Source: Anaerolinea sp.
GTDB lineage: Bacteria > Chloroflexota > Anaerolineae > SpSt-313
Direction of reading: 5' to 3'
DNA: 38,694 nt
NCBI GenBank assembly: GCA_020725765.1
Contig: DYEI01000494.1
Coordinates: 1 to 38,694, forward strand
The notes beneath the pieces were generated by a model. It did not search any database, was not told where the DNA came from, and saw nothing but the letters and a program-made list of their open reading frames with translations. Each line of letters starts with the position of its first letter. Within the stretch, counting starts at the first letter, position 1. Positions 14,911-24,610 of this stretch are shown in pieces. The translations under genes and the position numbers were made by a program.

Positions 14911-17736
14911 TCACCGACCCTCCCGCTGCTGCCGTACTCGCTCCAGAGCACAGAGATAGAGCCAGTTGCGAAAGCTAGGCCAGAGCAGTCGGTACCGCCC
15001 GTCCCCGTCCCGCTCGGCCCGCTGCTGAACGTCACGAAGACACTTGAGTATGGCGTCCGGGATGTTCGCTTGCTGCCAGCTGCCATCGAGCGCCTGTCGC
15101 AGTTCCTGCAACATTCGCTGCACACTATCCTCACCCTGGAAGGGGCCGCTCCCGAAGCCCTCAGGCGCCCAACTGAACCGCTCCAGGGCATCAAGGAGGT
15201 GCTTTGCAAGCTCTACCTCTACCCCTTTGAACCGCAGGAGCCACCTGTCATTCTCCTCCGGCACCAGGCCGAGAAGGAACGCCTCGGCAAAGAGCTCAGC
15301 ACGATCGCCGGCCTCGAGCCACGTACGGAACTCGGAGTGCAGGATCGGCTCGTAGACCTGTGGGTTGGGTTGCCACGGTTTTCCCCAGCAGGTTGGCAAC
15401 ATCTGCTCCGGTTCTCGGTCGCTCCATACAAGGCTCTCACTCCTGGCCAGGGCAAGGAGATGAGGGAGCTTCTCCTCGATGCGCCGCATAGCCTGCTCAG
15501 GCCGGAAGAGGAGCTCACCAGGCGGGACATGGCCCGCATGCCTCCACACATCCAGGGACTCTACGGGGATGCACTCTACGTAGCTGAGCAACGCCACGGC
15601 GTACGGATCTTGCCAGGTGCGGGCTACAAGGTGATCGGGGTCAGAGATCCCCTGCTGCAGGTCCTGCACCTCCGCCTGCTCCGGTACCCACAGAAACCAG
15701 GATACAGCTACTTCACCAACACTCAGAGCCCGCACGACATCGGGGCGAAAGTCGCTCAGCGGGCTCGCCTCGTCCACCAGCGCCTTGGCCGCATCCTGCT
15801 TCTCCCAGCACCGGCTGATGTTCCAATCGGGCCAATCCAGCACCACACGAGAGTAGTATGCAGCATGTTCCTGCGCCAGCTTCCACAGGCGATGTGCATC
15901 CCCATGAGTAAATCGCTCGAGGCGGGCAAACGACGGCCCTGCGCCGCCATCCGCACGTGCACGGAGCGAGAAGCCACACAGGACCGGCGCACCCTCTCGC
16001 CAGGTCCAACGCCACCGTTTCACGATGGCTTCCGGGTCCACCTCCCCGAGCGCCCGGTCGATCGAGTCAGCGCCCGCACGCTGGAGCGCACGGTCGACCC
16101 CCGGCAGTCCTCGCTGCCAACTCCATATACCTTTGGCAGCCGTGCGCTCGTCCTTGGCCTTCTTGAGCAGTTGCTCGCGCACATTGTGCCATGCGTCAAT
16201 CGATGCCCTCGCCTGCTTCACAGCCCCTAGAGCCCGGCAGTACCAGTTCCGCAGAGGCTCAAGCTCCGCCTCCGGGAGTTGTGCGTAAGGTACAGGCCAC
16301 CCGGCTCTCCCCTCCGAGGGCCTGCGCCGCGGCGCCATCAGTATCCTCTGCGTCGCCTCCAGCCGCCGGCTCACCTGGTCAAGCAACGCTACCGCCCGTC
16401 CCAGGGCATTGCACGGGCTCTCACCTCCCTCAAAGAGCCTGTTGAGCGCATTCTCAAGGGCCACCTCAAAGACATTGCCACTGCGCTCCACCAACCGTCT
16501 GATGTCCCCCCGTTGAAACACGTACTGGTCGCCAGCGACTCGCCCGGCCTCCTCCTCGCTCAACGCGATGTCGAGGATGCGGTGCCATGCGTTCCCGCGC
16601 ACGTACCGATCCAGGTCGACACCCTGCGGAGGGCGGGCGTCCAGGATCCCGTCCGGACCAAAGAAGCCGACCAGCAGGCCAGCCCGGTACAGGTCCTGCG
16701 CCTCGTAGACCGGAAGCCGCCAATACTCGCAGCCAACAGCCGCGAGGAGGTAGCGGTGCTCGACTGCCTGGCGTTCCGTCCTGTTCTGCGCTGCACGGCC
16801 ACGCCTCTCCTGATAGGCCTCGAAAGGTCCGGCGAGCACGCAGGTGATAAAGTCGGCAGCCCTGCCCACGGCGCTGGTCCGCGGGTCGTTGCTGGGGAGT
16901 TCCACCTGGCCTCGGGGCTCGGGCAGAGCCGCAATCGCCGGGTGGATCACGTTGGCGACGGCAACCTGGCTATCTGTCACGGCATCCTTTTGCGGCCCGT
17001 AGAGGCTCCGCCACCGGCCCCCATGGAGGCCCAGGCGCGTCAGCTCCAGGAGCGTCGCTGCCTCACGCAACTCCTCCTGCACACCTGCCCCCTGACTGGT
17101 AGCCGTGCCGAGCAAGAGCAAGGTCTGATGTGCTGGTTTCACCACTCGGGCGATCAGCCGCGGCAGGTCCCCGGCCATGCCCGATGCCTCATCGCCGGCC
17201 GGGATGGCAACGTATGTGTCAGGCTCCTTAAGACCCTTTGTCCGTTCTTGCAGCCTGATGCGGAGGCGAGAGTTAGCCCCGTCCTCACCCCAGTCCCTGT
17301 GCAGGATGGCGCGCGCCCGAGCTCGCCCGGGGCGCTGCCAGTCGCCCTCGTCGAAGCCGATCCCCCTGCAGTGGTACTCGCCCTCCTCCGGGCGATCCAC
17401 CCTCAGCACGAGCTTTTCCGCCTCGCTCAAGCAGTACGCATCGGGGAGGTCACGAGGGTATTGCGCCGGGCGCCGGTCCGGGGCCTCGAAATCCAGCCAG
17501 AGCAGCCTGAGCTGCTCGGGCACCCTGCCAAAGCGTGACACGAGGTTGGCCTTGACCAGGGTCAGGAGCTGCAAGCCCGCTTGGCCCACCCCAACGATCA
17601 GCGCCGGGCGGCACTGTTCAGGCACGCCTCGACGTCGATGAGGATATCCCCCGTCATCAACTGCGAGTTGCCGTGGCAAGTCAACCGGGTCCGGCTCGCA
17701 CGCTGCCAGGTTCGCCCCGGGATCGAAGGGCTCCAT
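14911..17736 (-). CDS. Tubulin-like protein B with degenerate GTP signature
   Basis: A 941-residue protein that appears paralogous to the upstream tubulin-like protein. The nucleotide-fold start is present (ALIVGVGQAGLQLL, GVGQAG at 49-54, compare GIGGTG in the paralogue). A matching RARAILHRDWG segment corresponds to VGRAALYHDLDG there. Where the tubulin/FtsZ T4 signature GGTGAG is expected it has LLLLGTATSQGAG (210-218), so GTP binding may be altered. The large C-terminal part is mostly helical with no family I recognise. ATG 17736 is preferred (AGAGGTG 8 nt upstream); ATG 17760 with GGAGG close by is an alternative. It lies 51 nt before the kinase-like gene. Membership of the Tubulin_2 (PF13809)-like family is inferred from the paralogue. 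Confidence 0.75.
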   Translation of the reverse strand: MEPFDPGANLAACEPDPVDLPRQLAVDDGGYPHRRRGVPEQCRPALIVGVGQAGLQLLTLVKANLVSRFGRVPEQLRLLWLDFEAPDRRPAQYPRDLPDAYCLSEAEKLVLRVDRPEEGEYHCRGIGFDEGDWQRPGRARARAILHRDWGEDGANSRLRIRLQERTKGLKEPDTYVAIPAGDEASGMAGDLPRLIARVVKPAHQTLLLLGTATSQGAGVQEELREAATLLELTRLGLHGGRWRSLYGPQKDAVTDSQVAVANVIHPAIAALPEPRGQVELPSNDPRTSAVGRAADFITCVLAGPFEAYQERRGRAAQNRTERQAVEHRYLLAAVGCEYWRLPVYEAQDLYRAGLLVGFFGPDGILDARPPQGVDLDRYVRGNAWHRILDIALSEEEAGRVAGDQYVFQRGDIRRLVERSGNVFEVALENALNRLFEGGESPCNALGRAVALLDQVSRRLEATQRILMAPRRRPSEGRAGWPVPYAQLPEAELEPLRNWYCRALGAVKQARASIDAWHNVREQLLKKAKDERTAAKGIWSWQRGLPGVDRALQRAGADSIDRALGEVDPEAIVKRWRWTWREGAPVLCGFSLRARADGGAGPSFARLERFTHGDAHRLWKLAQEHAAYYSRVVLDWPDWNISRCWEKQDAAKALVDEASPLSDFRPDVVRALSVGEVAVSWFLWVPEQAEVQDLQQGISDPDHLVARTWQDPYAVALLSYVECIPVESLDVWRHAGHVPPGELLFRPEQAMRRIEEKLPHLLALARSESLVWSDREPEQMLPTCWGKPWQPNPQVYEPILHSEFRTWLEAGDRAELFAEAFLLGLVPEENDRWLLRFKGVEVELAKHLLDALERFSWAPEGFGSGPFQGEDSVQRMLQELRQALDGSWQQANIPDAILKCLRDVQQRAERDGDGRYRLLWPSFRNWLYLCALERVRQQREGR

Positions 17737-17887
17737 TGGCACATCACCTCTCCTCAACATCACGCCTCCCACCGGCCGCGGCTACCGATGCCAAGGGACA
17801 CAGCGCCGTCGCCCGCCGCAACCGAGGCGGCCATGTTGCCACTTCAGTGCCATTCGTCGCTCGTGCGATCGACGACCTGCAGGGCAG

Positions 17888-17925
17888 GCCGGGTGACCGG
17901 CGCCAGGCGCGACCGGTCACCCGGC
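17888..17925 (-). promoter_or_regulatory. Intercistronic 13-bp hairpin between the two tubulin-like genes
   Basis: A perfect 13-bp inverted repeat (arms 17888-17900 and 17913-17925, 12-nt loop) begins 11 nt after the stop of tubulin-like gene A in the direction of transcription. There is no U-tract after it, so it is unlikely to be a full intrinsic terminator. It could slow or partly end transcription, or protect the upstream mRNA after processing, giving more of protein A than of the downstream products. The rest of this gap shows no gene. Confidence 0.6.
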
Positions 17926-17936
17926 GACCGCGCTGA

Positions 17937-20900
17937 TCAGACGCGTGGGTCCCGGCCCCTCAGCAACTCCGCCAGTCTGGCTCTGTAGAGTTCCCGTTCT
18001 TTGCTCTCATCCCCCAGTCCCAGGTCGATGCGCCGATTGGCACAGTCCTTCGCCAGCAGCACTGCACTGATCCAGAACAGGCCTCTGCACACTTCGTCGC
18101 CACCATCCAGGATGCCCCGGACACGCCAGGAGGAGAACGGCTCTGCGCTCCCATTGACTAACGCATCGAGGACGCGCTCGGCCACTTCCTGAGAGTTCCG
18201 CAGGTAGTAGTCCAGGACGCGTTGCAGGGACTGATAGTCGACAGACTCTCCCCTTTCGAGCACCTGGTTCCCAGCCGCGTCCAGGCTTACGTGTATCCCC
18301 CTGTTCACAAAGTTGGTCAACGCCTGCACCCAGAGGTCGAAATCGTTCCCCGCGCTCCTTGCAGCAACGGGGAAGGGCGCCCCTGGGACCTGCAGGGCAG
18401 GGTGCGGCGCCCCCTCTGCCATCACCGGCACTCTGACGCGCAGTACCCTGCCTCCCGGCTCAAGGTTTTCCACTTTGACGAGGTCGAACAAGCAAGCCCA
18501 GAAGAACCAGGTAGCCTTTGCGGTATCCTCCAGACAAGCCACTACGCGGGGATGAAGCTCATCTACCGCCTGAGCACCAAGCACCTGACGGAGGTACAGC
18601 TCGAGCTCGACTGCGTGCTGCTCGGCTGGCAGGACGTGCATGAGCCGGGCAGCAAACTGCGGATTGTGCTGAACGGCCCATGTCTCGAAGACGTCCCGGT
18701 AGCTATCGGCCATTCCCTGGCGCGAGGCAACCTGTCTCGCCGTGAACCCCCGGAACACCTGCAGATAGGTCAAAGAGTATGGGTCGCTCGAGCCTGCAAG
18801 GCGAGTGTTCAGCGCACCAAACCTGGGCTCGCCCTGAAGCCGGTTCACGACCCCAGCGATGTATCGCTCCTCAGCGTTATTATCCACTGCAACACTGAGC
18901 CACTGCTGCATCGCCCGCACTCCACCCCGCACATGGAGCATCGGATCCCCTTTCTGCAAGAGCCGCTGGCCCAAGGCTGCCGGGTCGGCGAACTCTTGCT
19001 GAAGAACGGGCATGATCCGGTGCCTCTGTCTGAGATCACCCAGGGCGCCCTCAGAGAAGCGCGCCAGCGATTGCAGGTTCTCCTCGGCCTGGCGTCCGCC
19101 GCCCCCAACGGACAGATCCTGATCCGCTTCCCCGGGAACGAGCGATCGGAGCCGTAGCTGCACCATGAGCCCGGCCTCAATGTTCGCCGGAGCAGCTACG
19201 GTCCAGGTCACCTTCTCAAGGACCCGATTCAGCAACTGGTCGTCCGGCTGCTGAGCCGGCGGGATACGTGCGTGCTGTACCTCCGGCGCGCGGTTCGTAA
19301 TCAAGCCCACTCCCAACCGCTGGTACTCGTCCTCTACGCCCTCATAGAGCCCCCGAAGCCTCAAGGCCGGGTCACCTGTCAGGGCACGCTGCCATGCTTC
19401 CATGTTCAGGACGGTGTTGTGGACGAGCTCCTGCATCTGCTTTGCGGCCCTGTCCATGGCCCCCAGCAGCAGCTCCTCCTTCCGCACCTGCACCCACCAG
19501 TCAACAGCGTCAATGTACCTGTCCTGCGCCTTCATCGCCTTCGAAGGGATGCCCAGAGGTGCCCAGCCAAGTAGGGGCATCTTCCGATTCTTCGCTTTCT
19601 CATATTCCTCTCTGGCACGTTCACGCTCGGTTCGCGCCTCTTCCTCCAGCGGCCTCCCTGTCCCTCCGGAGCTAGGCCTGCGTCTCTCCTCGCGGATCCA
19701 GCCGAGGAACTCGATGTAGCTCTGGAGGTCGCGCTCGAGCTTCCGGAGGAAGTCGAGGGCATATCCGGGCTTGCCCTTCCGCGCCCGTACAAAGTCGGTC
19801 GCATCATCGCCCATCAGCAGCCTGTTGAGCTTGAGGCGCAAGGCCTGTGCAAACAGCCTGACCTGATCCTCGCGCACCGCTTCGAGCGCCTTTCCGTAGC
19901 GCCCTGGAACCGGCTGGCCCCCCGAAGTGACCCCGCCCCCGTAGACTTCATGGAGCTTTTCCTCGAGCGCGCGCACTTTCCTGTCGTACCACTCGTCAGG
20001 ATGGAACTCGCCCTTCCCTCGCGAACTGGGCCTGCTGAGCACAGGATCCTGCTCGCCAGTGTCTTGTTGGAACGTCTCTACATCACCCTGGCGGCCACGG
20101 TCCACAAAGCGCGTCTGCAGCTCCGTGAATCCTTCCTCCCCGCGCTCTCCCATGAACGCCTTGCGAACCTCGTCCTTCTGCTCTGCCAGCCAACTGTAGC
20201 ACACAGCGCCGATATCATGCACGAACCCGGTGACAGGGGCTTCCTCGTTGCCATAGCTCTCGCGATCGGAAGCCAAAAAGCGCTGCGCCTCCTGGCTGCC
20301 CGGTATGCCAACTCCGCCCCCCGGCGCCTCTTCATTCTGGTCCGGCGCCCACTCAAAGTATTGCATCGGGGTACCAGCGCCCAGGTCTACCGTTTGCGCC
20401 CTGGGTGCGCCGACAACCTCCAGCCATTTACGGCTGAGTTCCTTGCTGGAGCCTCTTACAGCCTGGAGGACCACTGAACGCTCCGTCCACACTCCAATGG
20501 CCGAGTACAACGGCTCCGCCTCGCCCGTCTGCAGAGCGCGGTCGTTGACGGCCAGCGTTGTAATCGACTCGGGATTCTGCCCTTCTTGCCGGACACGACC
20601 ATCGATGAGGAGGAAGATGAACTGCGCTGCGGCGGGGAAGGCGTGCTCCTCTGGCCTGCCCGCCGGGACCATGGGTGCGCCATTCTGCCAGCGCTTTCCA
20701 CCCACCAGATACAGGCCCTCGACGATCGGTTCAGAGAGCCGATAGGGTTGGCCATGCGGAAAGGAAAACTCGTACGGGAACACGGCTTGCCCCGTGAGGC
20801 GCATACGGCCGAACTCGCGCCACGTCGCATAGGCACGCGCAAGCACGTCCTTCGTCTGGGCATCCTGCTTCTCGCCCCAGGCCTCGGGCAGCACCAGGAG

Positions 20901-21464
20901 GCCCCACAGCCTCATGGGAAAACCAAACGTATGTAACAGAACCGCCATGTCCGTCACCATGCCCGCCCCGGTGCCACCGACAAGCGAGCTGACCAGTATG
21001 ACCTGCAGGGCCTCGCCCTGGGCCGCTGCCTCGTGGATATCGTTCAGAGCCTGGTAGAGCGCCCCTCGCACACGGGAGTTGGCGAGACCATCCAGGTCGT
21101 GATAGAGCGCCGCCCGCCCGACCGGACGGTGCCTGGCTGCCCCATCGGCGAACGGCTGATCACCAAAAGCTCTGATGTAGTCGTCCTTGGGGAACCACGG
21201 GCAGACCTCCTGGCGCAGGGCAGATACACGGCCGCCCGCGGCGACGTGCACGTATTCCTCTGCGTCCAGGCGGATCCGGCTGAAGTAGTCCATCTCATCG
21301 GCTGCCCCATGAGGTTCCTGCCCGAGCGCATGCAGGTCGAACCCCAGCAGCCTGACGCCTTCGGGAACCCTCCCGTTGGCGTTGATCAGAGCCCGCTTCA
21401 CGTCCGCGACGATCTCCTGCCCGGTGCCGCCGATGCCAACCACGAGCGTGGGCCGGATCTCCAT
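17937..21464 (-). CDS. Tubulin-like protein A (Tubulin_2/FtsZ-like superfamily)
   Basis: A 1175-residue protein with a tubulin/FtsZ-type GTPase core at its N-terminus. Residues 6-16 read TLVVGIGGTGQ, the first glycine loop. A VGRAALYHDLDG segment follows, and then the tubulin signature GGTGAGM at 163-169 within VSSLVGGTGAGMVTDMA, which binds GTP phosphates in FtsZ and tubulin. The remaining ~800 residues are large, mixed helical and unlike classical FtsZ (about 350-400 residues in total). This fits the long bacterial tubulin-like family, Tubulin_2 (PF13809), which tends to occur beside VWA proteins. ATG 21464 has a perfect GGAGG at 6 nt; the open frame runs on to 22046 but would overlap the VWA gene. 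It is 116 nt downstream of the VWA gene. Polymerisation is inferred, not shown. Confidence 0.88.
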   Translation of the reverse strand: MEIRPTLVVGIGGTGQEIVADVKRALINANGRVPEGVRLLGFDLHALGQEPHGAADEMDYFSRIRLDAEEYVHVAAGGRVSALRQEVCPWFPKDDYIRAFGDQPFADGAARHRPVGRAALYHDLDGLANSRVRGALYQALNDIHEAAAQGEALQVILVSSLVGGTGAGMVTDMAVLLHTFGFPMRLWGLLVLPEAWGEKQDAQTKDVLARAYATWREFGRMRLTGQAVFPYEFSFPHGQPYRLSEPIVEGLYLVGGKRWQNGAPMVPAGRPEEHAFPAAAQFIFLLIDGRVRQEGQNPESITTLAVNDRALQTGEAEPLYSAIGVWTERSVVLQAVRGSSKELSRKWLEVVGAPRAQTVDLGAGTPMQYFEWAPDQNEEAPGGGVGIPGSQEAQRFLASDRESYGNEEAPVTGFVHDIGAVCYSWLAEQKDEVRKAFMGERGEEGFTELQTRFVDRGRQGDVETFQQDTGEQDPVLSRPSSRGKGEFHPDEWYDRKVRALEEKLHEVYGGGVTSGGQPVPGRYGKALEAVREDQVRLFAQALRLKLNRLLMGDDATDFVRARKGKPGYALDFLRKLERDLQSYIEFLGWIREERRRPSSGGTGRPLEEEARTERERAREEYEKAKNRKMPLLGWAPLGIPSKAMKAQDRYIDAVDWWVQVRKEELLLGAMDRAAKQMQELVHNTVLNMEAWQRALTGDPALRLRGLYEGVEDEYQRLGVGLITNRAPEVQHARIPPAQQPDDQLLNRVLEKVTWTVAAPANIEAGLMVQLRLRSLVPGEADQDLSVGGGGRQAEENLQSLARFSEGALGDLRQRHRIMPVLQQEFADPAALGQRLLQKGDPMLHVRGGVRAMQQWLSVAVDNNAEERYIAGVVNRLQGEPRFGALNTRLAGSSDPYSLTYLQVFRGFTARQVASRQGMADSYRDVFETWAVQHNPQFAARLMHVLPAEQHAVELELYLRQVLGAQAVDELHPRVVACLEDTAKATWFFWACLFDLVKVENLEPGGRVLRVRVPVMAEGAPHPALQVPGAPFPVAARSAGNDFDLWVQALTNFVNRGIHVSLDAAGNQVLERGESVDYQSLQRVLDYYLRNSQEVAERVLDALVNGSAEPFSSWRVRGILDGGDEVCRGLFWISAVLLAKDCANRRIDLGLGDESKERELYRARLAELLRGRDPRV

Positions 21465-21580
21465 CTTGTTCCTCCTATGCTCACGTAAACCGGTCGCTGC
21501 ACTCTGCCGCGACCCGAGCCTTGCAGGGCACAGCTCAGACGCCCCGCTGCGACGGCTAGTCCGGGGAGCAGCATGCCTGC

Positions 21581-24500
21581 CTAGCGTCGGCGCCCGCTCG
21601 GAGGCACATCGGTCCGCCCACCAGGCGCGGGCGGCTGATACGTTATGCGCACTTTTCGGCCAGCCACCAACATTTCCCGCGACCTGCCCCCGAGGTCCTT
21701 CTCCTCGAACGCTTTTCGGAAGCGAACCTTCAGCCTGATATGTCCCTCCCCCAGGCTGGTGATCTTGAGCTCGCGCATGCCATACTGTGCCGGCCAGCCG
21801 TGTAGCCTGACCGTATGCCACCTTCTTCTGTAGTTGATGGGAACCTCTAGACGCCGCGCCGGATCGGCCGCGTCCGTCAGCGATAGAGTGCCACCCATTC
21901 GGCCCGTCCTGCTGATCAGCTCGCGGCCCAGGGCGTACAGCAGGCCTGCCCCCAGCGCTAGCGGCGCGATCCAGCCCAAAGCGATCGTGGCTGCCGTGTG
22001 CACGGGGTTGACGCGCAGCTCGACCTCCACCGAACTGCCGGTGCACGTCGCTCCAACCACATGGGGCCTGCTCAGATGCTGGGAGGCACCCTCCTTCCAG
22101 TAGACCCTCAGCATGTAACGCCCGCTAGGATGAGGGGCAGGCATGGTGCCTACCACAACGGAGGGGTCCTCGGGGTCGACCGCAAGCTCGACCTTGTGAC
22201 CATATTCCTCCTTTCCCGGCCCTATCAGGCTGACCGCATAGCTATCCTGTAGACGAGCGCCGGGCCGCAGGAAACCCGCACCGGCACTGGATGCCGGCGT
22301 GCCGGCTCGGGGCATTGTCTCAACCCTGAAGCGGAACGTGACGGGGCGCGCCGGCGGTCCTGCGCGTAGCCAGGCGTTCCGAAGCGATGGAAACGAGCTG
22401 TGTTCGAGCGTCGCCCCGTTCTGCGGCGACTCAATGCGCAGGCAGAGCGGTATGGTCTCGGCCGCCTCGACCGTCCACTCACAAGGGGCGAAGGCATCGA
22501 GCAGAGCTCCCTCGGGACTGCTGACCGTGCCTGCGACATGGATCCGCCACAGACCGGGCTGATCGAACACAAAGGCCTGCTCGAATCTGCCTGCTCGAAC
22601 CATACGGATTCCGCTCAGCGGCCTCCTATCGCCGTTTGGTGCAACGGCAAAGGACTGACCAAAGTCGATCGGGAAGGACGGGTCGGGGACGAATGGCCGC
22701 CCCGAGACGAGCAGGTCAAAGCCGATCGCCGACTGAGTGTCCGCATCGACGCCCTCTGTACTGCGAGGAGCCTGGTTAGCGCATTCGAGAGTTGAGAACA
22801 GTGAAGCAACATCCTGCTCCGCTCGGCACAGCACCTCCTCTCTGCCCTCCCTCCTCACGGAGGCCTCGGCAATCAATCTGTCCGGCGCAACAGCGCCGCT
22901 AGCCACAAATAGCGTGTGCTCGTACCGGCCATCCTCGGTTCGGGTCATCTCGGCCGGCTGGCGGCCCTCGGCGGTAGTGAGGGTCACCCTCACACCCTGC
23001 TCGGGTGGGATGCTTACCTGATTGCCGTTGGGCCCGACGAGTTCGAAGCGGAAGGTGACTCGGCGGAACGGTTGGCATTCCCCATCCTTGCAAGCCGGAT
23101 CAAGCAGCCGGCCCGATGGTCGTCCCACTGGGATCGTGTAGGTCGTTGGCGAGATCAGCACGAACTCTTCGCCACTGCACCCTCGCGCCGAGGCTGCAAG
23201 GCGGAGGGTGTATGGGCCCTCCTCCTGGAAGGAGAGCTTCTCTTGTGAGATGTACACCCCATTGCCCGCAGGGGAGAAGTGCAGCTCTGTCGGCGACGAT
23301 GCGCTCGGCGACAGCATCGACGCCTCCAGCGCCAATGGGAATCCCGGCGACTCCGCCAGGGGATTGCCCTGGTAGTCGTTCAGCGCGACGCGTACAAAGG
23401 TCTCGGACAGCAGGGTCTGCGGGCCTGCTGGCGAGAGGACCGCAGGCTTGCCGAAGACAGGGTCGAAGCGCACCTGCACCCTCGTCCCGGGCCTGGTGGC
23501 ATAGTGCCACTGGCCCGGAGCCGGTCGCCGCACCTCGAGGCGCCTGATCCCGGTGCCGAGCTCTTTGTACAAGATGACATCAGGGTCATTCGGATGCACC
23601 CGGGAGCCATCCGATCTGGTGAAGACGACATCATCCGGCTCACGGAGCGGAGTGAGGCCAAATACCGAGAAGGCAGCTTCCGCTACGTACGGAGGCACGC
23701 AAAAATCTTCCGGTATCACGAGTCCGGGATCGTAGATCGTGCCCAGGATCTCGCTAAAGACCGGGGCGATCTGCTGAGCAGAGGAGACAAGCCGCCAGTG
23801 ATCTGAGCCCACAATGCGCTGCCAGGCACCGCTGGATGCTGGCGCGTGCCTGCCCAGAAACACGACCCACAGATGGTAACCATCGGTCGCCCGAGGCGCC
23901 GACGCACGGGGGAACCTGGCCGCCACCTCGCCGGCCAGCACTCCCATATAGGCGGGCATGAACTGCGGGTTGAGCTTTGTCCTCTCGTCGTCCAGCCAGT
24001 ACGTTACCGGACCAGCGTCGGTCGCAACCCTGGCGACCATCGGGTCGCCGTCAGTGAGGACGATGATAGCCCTGGTCCGAGGTCGCCTATCTTCCAGGGG
24101 GGCCCCAAATGCAGCAGCTGCTTTGGAGAAAGCCGCCCGGAAGTCTGTGTCGCCCAGGTTTTCCCTTCTCAGAGCCTCGGAAATGCTCCTCTCCACAGCC
24201 TCGCGTTGATCAAGATCGGCTGTCCTCAGGGAGGTCAGTGGCACATCGGTTCTGGTATTGGCCGAAGAGCCGAAGGTGACCACACCCAGGCGGTGCTCGC
24301 GCCCGGGCCACTCGAACAGGTTGTCATAGGTCAACTGGCTGACCAGGTACCGCACCGCCTCGAAGCGCAACCCCTCCGGATCGCTGCCCCCTCCTTCTCT
24401 GACAATATCGAGCTTTTCGTTGTACTCATGGAACATGCTGCCCGAGTTGTCCACGAGCACCATGATGTCTATTCCGCCGAGGGGGTCCTCGGTGGTAACC

Positions 24501-24610
24501 GAGGTCACGACCGGCTCCTGGGCTCGAGCACGAGTGACGATGACGCTCGGAGCCACCAGCGCAAGCAGGATGGCCACACCGGAGACGATGAAGCGCCAAC
24601 GTGAGAGCAT
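21581..24610 (-). CDS. Exported VWA-domain protein with C-terminal membrane anchor and cytosolic tail
   Basis: A 1009-residue type I membrane protein. A signal peptide (residues 1-30, cleavage after ARA) precedes a von Willebrand A domain with a complete MIDAS metal site: D54-N-S-G-S58, the Thr in NLGDTDF and the Asp in VLTDGD. Residues ~300-860 look like several beta-rich, Ig-like modules, with paired Cys residues that could form disulphides outside the cell. A membrane helix lies at ~873-898 (ALGWIAPLALGAGLLYAL), followed by a ~110-residue basic tail on the cytosolic side that is itself beta-rich. The start is preceded by AAGGTGA. It is the first gene of the minus-strand cluster; VWA proteins beside tubulin-like proteins are a known association. 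Ligand and partner are unknown. Confidence 0.88.
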   Translation of the reverse strand: MLSRWRFIVSGVAILLALVAPSVIVTRARAQEPVVTSVTTEDPLGGIDIMVLVDNSGSMFHEYNEKLDIVREGGGSDPEGLRFEAVRYLVSQLTYDNLFEWPGREHRLGVVTFGSSANTRTDVPLTSLRTADLDQREAVERSISEALRRENLGDTDFRAAFSKAAAAFGAPLEDRRPRTRAIIVLTDGDPMVARVATDAGPVTYWLDDERTKLNPQFMPAYMGVLAGEVAARFPRASAPRATDGYHLWVVFLGRHAPASSGAWQRIVGSDHWRLVSSAQQIAPVFSEILGTIYDPGLVIPEDFCVPPYVAEAAFSVFGLTPLREPDDVVFTRSDGSRVHPNDPDVILYKELGTGIRRLEVRRPAPGQWHYATRPGTRVQVRFDPVFGKPAVLSPAGPQTLLSETFVRVALNDYQGNPLAESPGFPLALEASMLSPSASSPTELHFSPAGNGVYISQEKLSFQEEGPYTLRLAASARGCSGEEFVLISPTTYTIPVGRPSGRLLDPACKDGECQPFRRVTFRFELVGPNGNQVSIPPEQGVRVTLTTAEGRQPAEMTRTEDGRYEHTLFVASGAVAPDRLIAEASVRREGREEVLCRAEQDVASLFSTLECANQAPRSTEGVDADTQSAIGFDLLVSGRPFVPDPSFPIDFGQSFAVAPNGDRRPLSGIRMVRAGRFEQAFVFDQPGLWRIHVAGTVSSPEGALLDAFAPCEWTVEAAETIPLCLRIESPQNGATLEHSSFPSLRNAWLRAGPPARPVTFRFRVETMPRAGTPASSAGAGFLRPGARLQDSYAVSLIGPGKEEYGHKVELAVDPEDPSVVVGTMPAPHPSGRYMLRVYWKEGASQHLSRPHVVGATCTGSSVEVELRVNPVHTAATIALGWIAPLALGAGLLYALGRELISRTGRMGGTLSLTDAADPARRLEVPINYRRRWHTVRLHGWPAQYGMRELKITSLGEGHIRLKVRFRKAFEEKDLGGRSREMLVAGRKVRITYQPPAPGGRTDVPPSGRRR

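Noticed and set aside
16279-17538. Plus-strand open frame (419 residues) opposite tubulin-like gene B
   Set aside because: Antisense to the paralogue of tubulin-like A; no recognisable domain.
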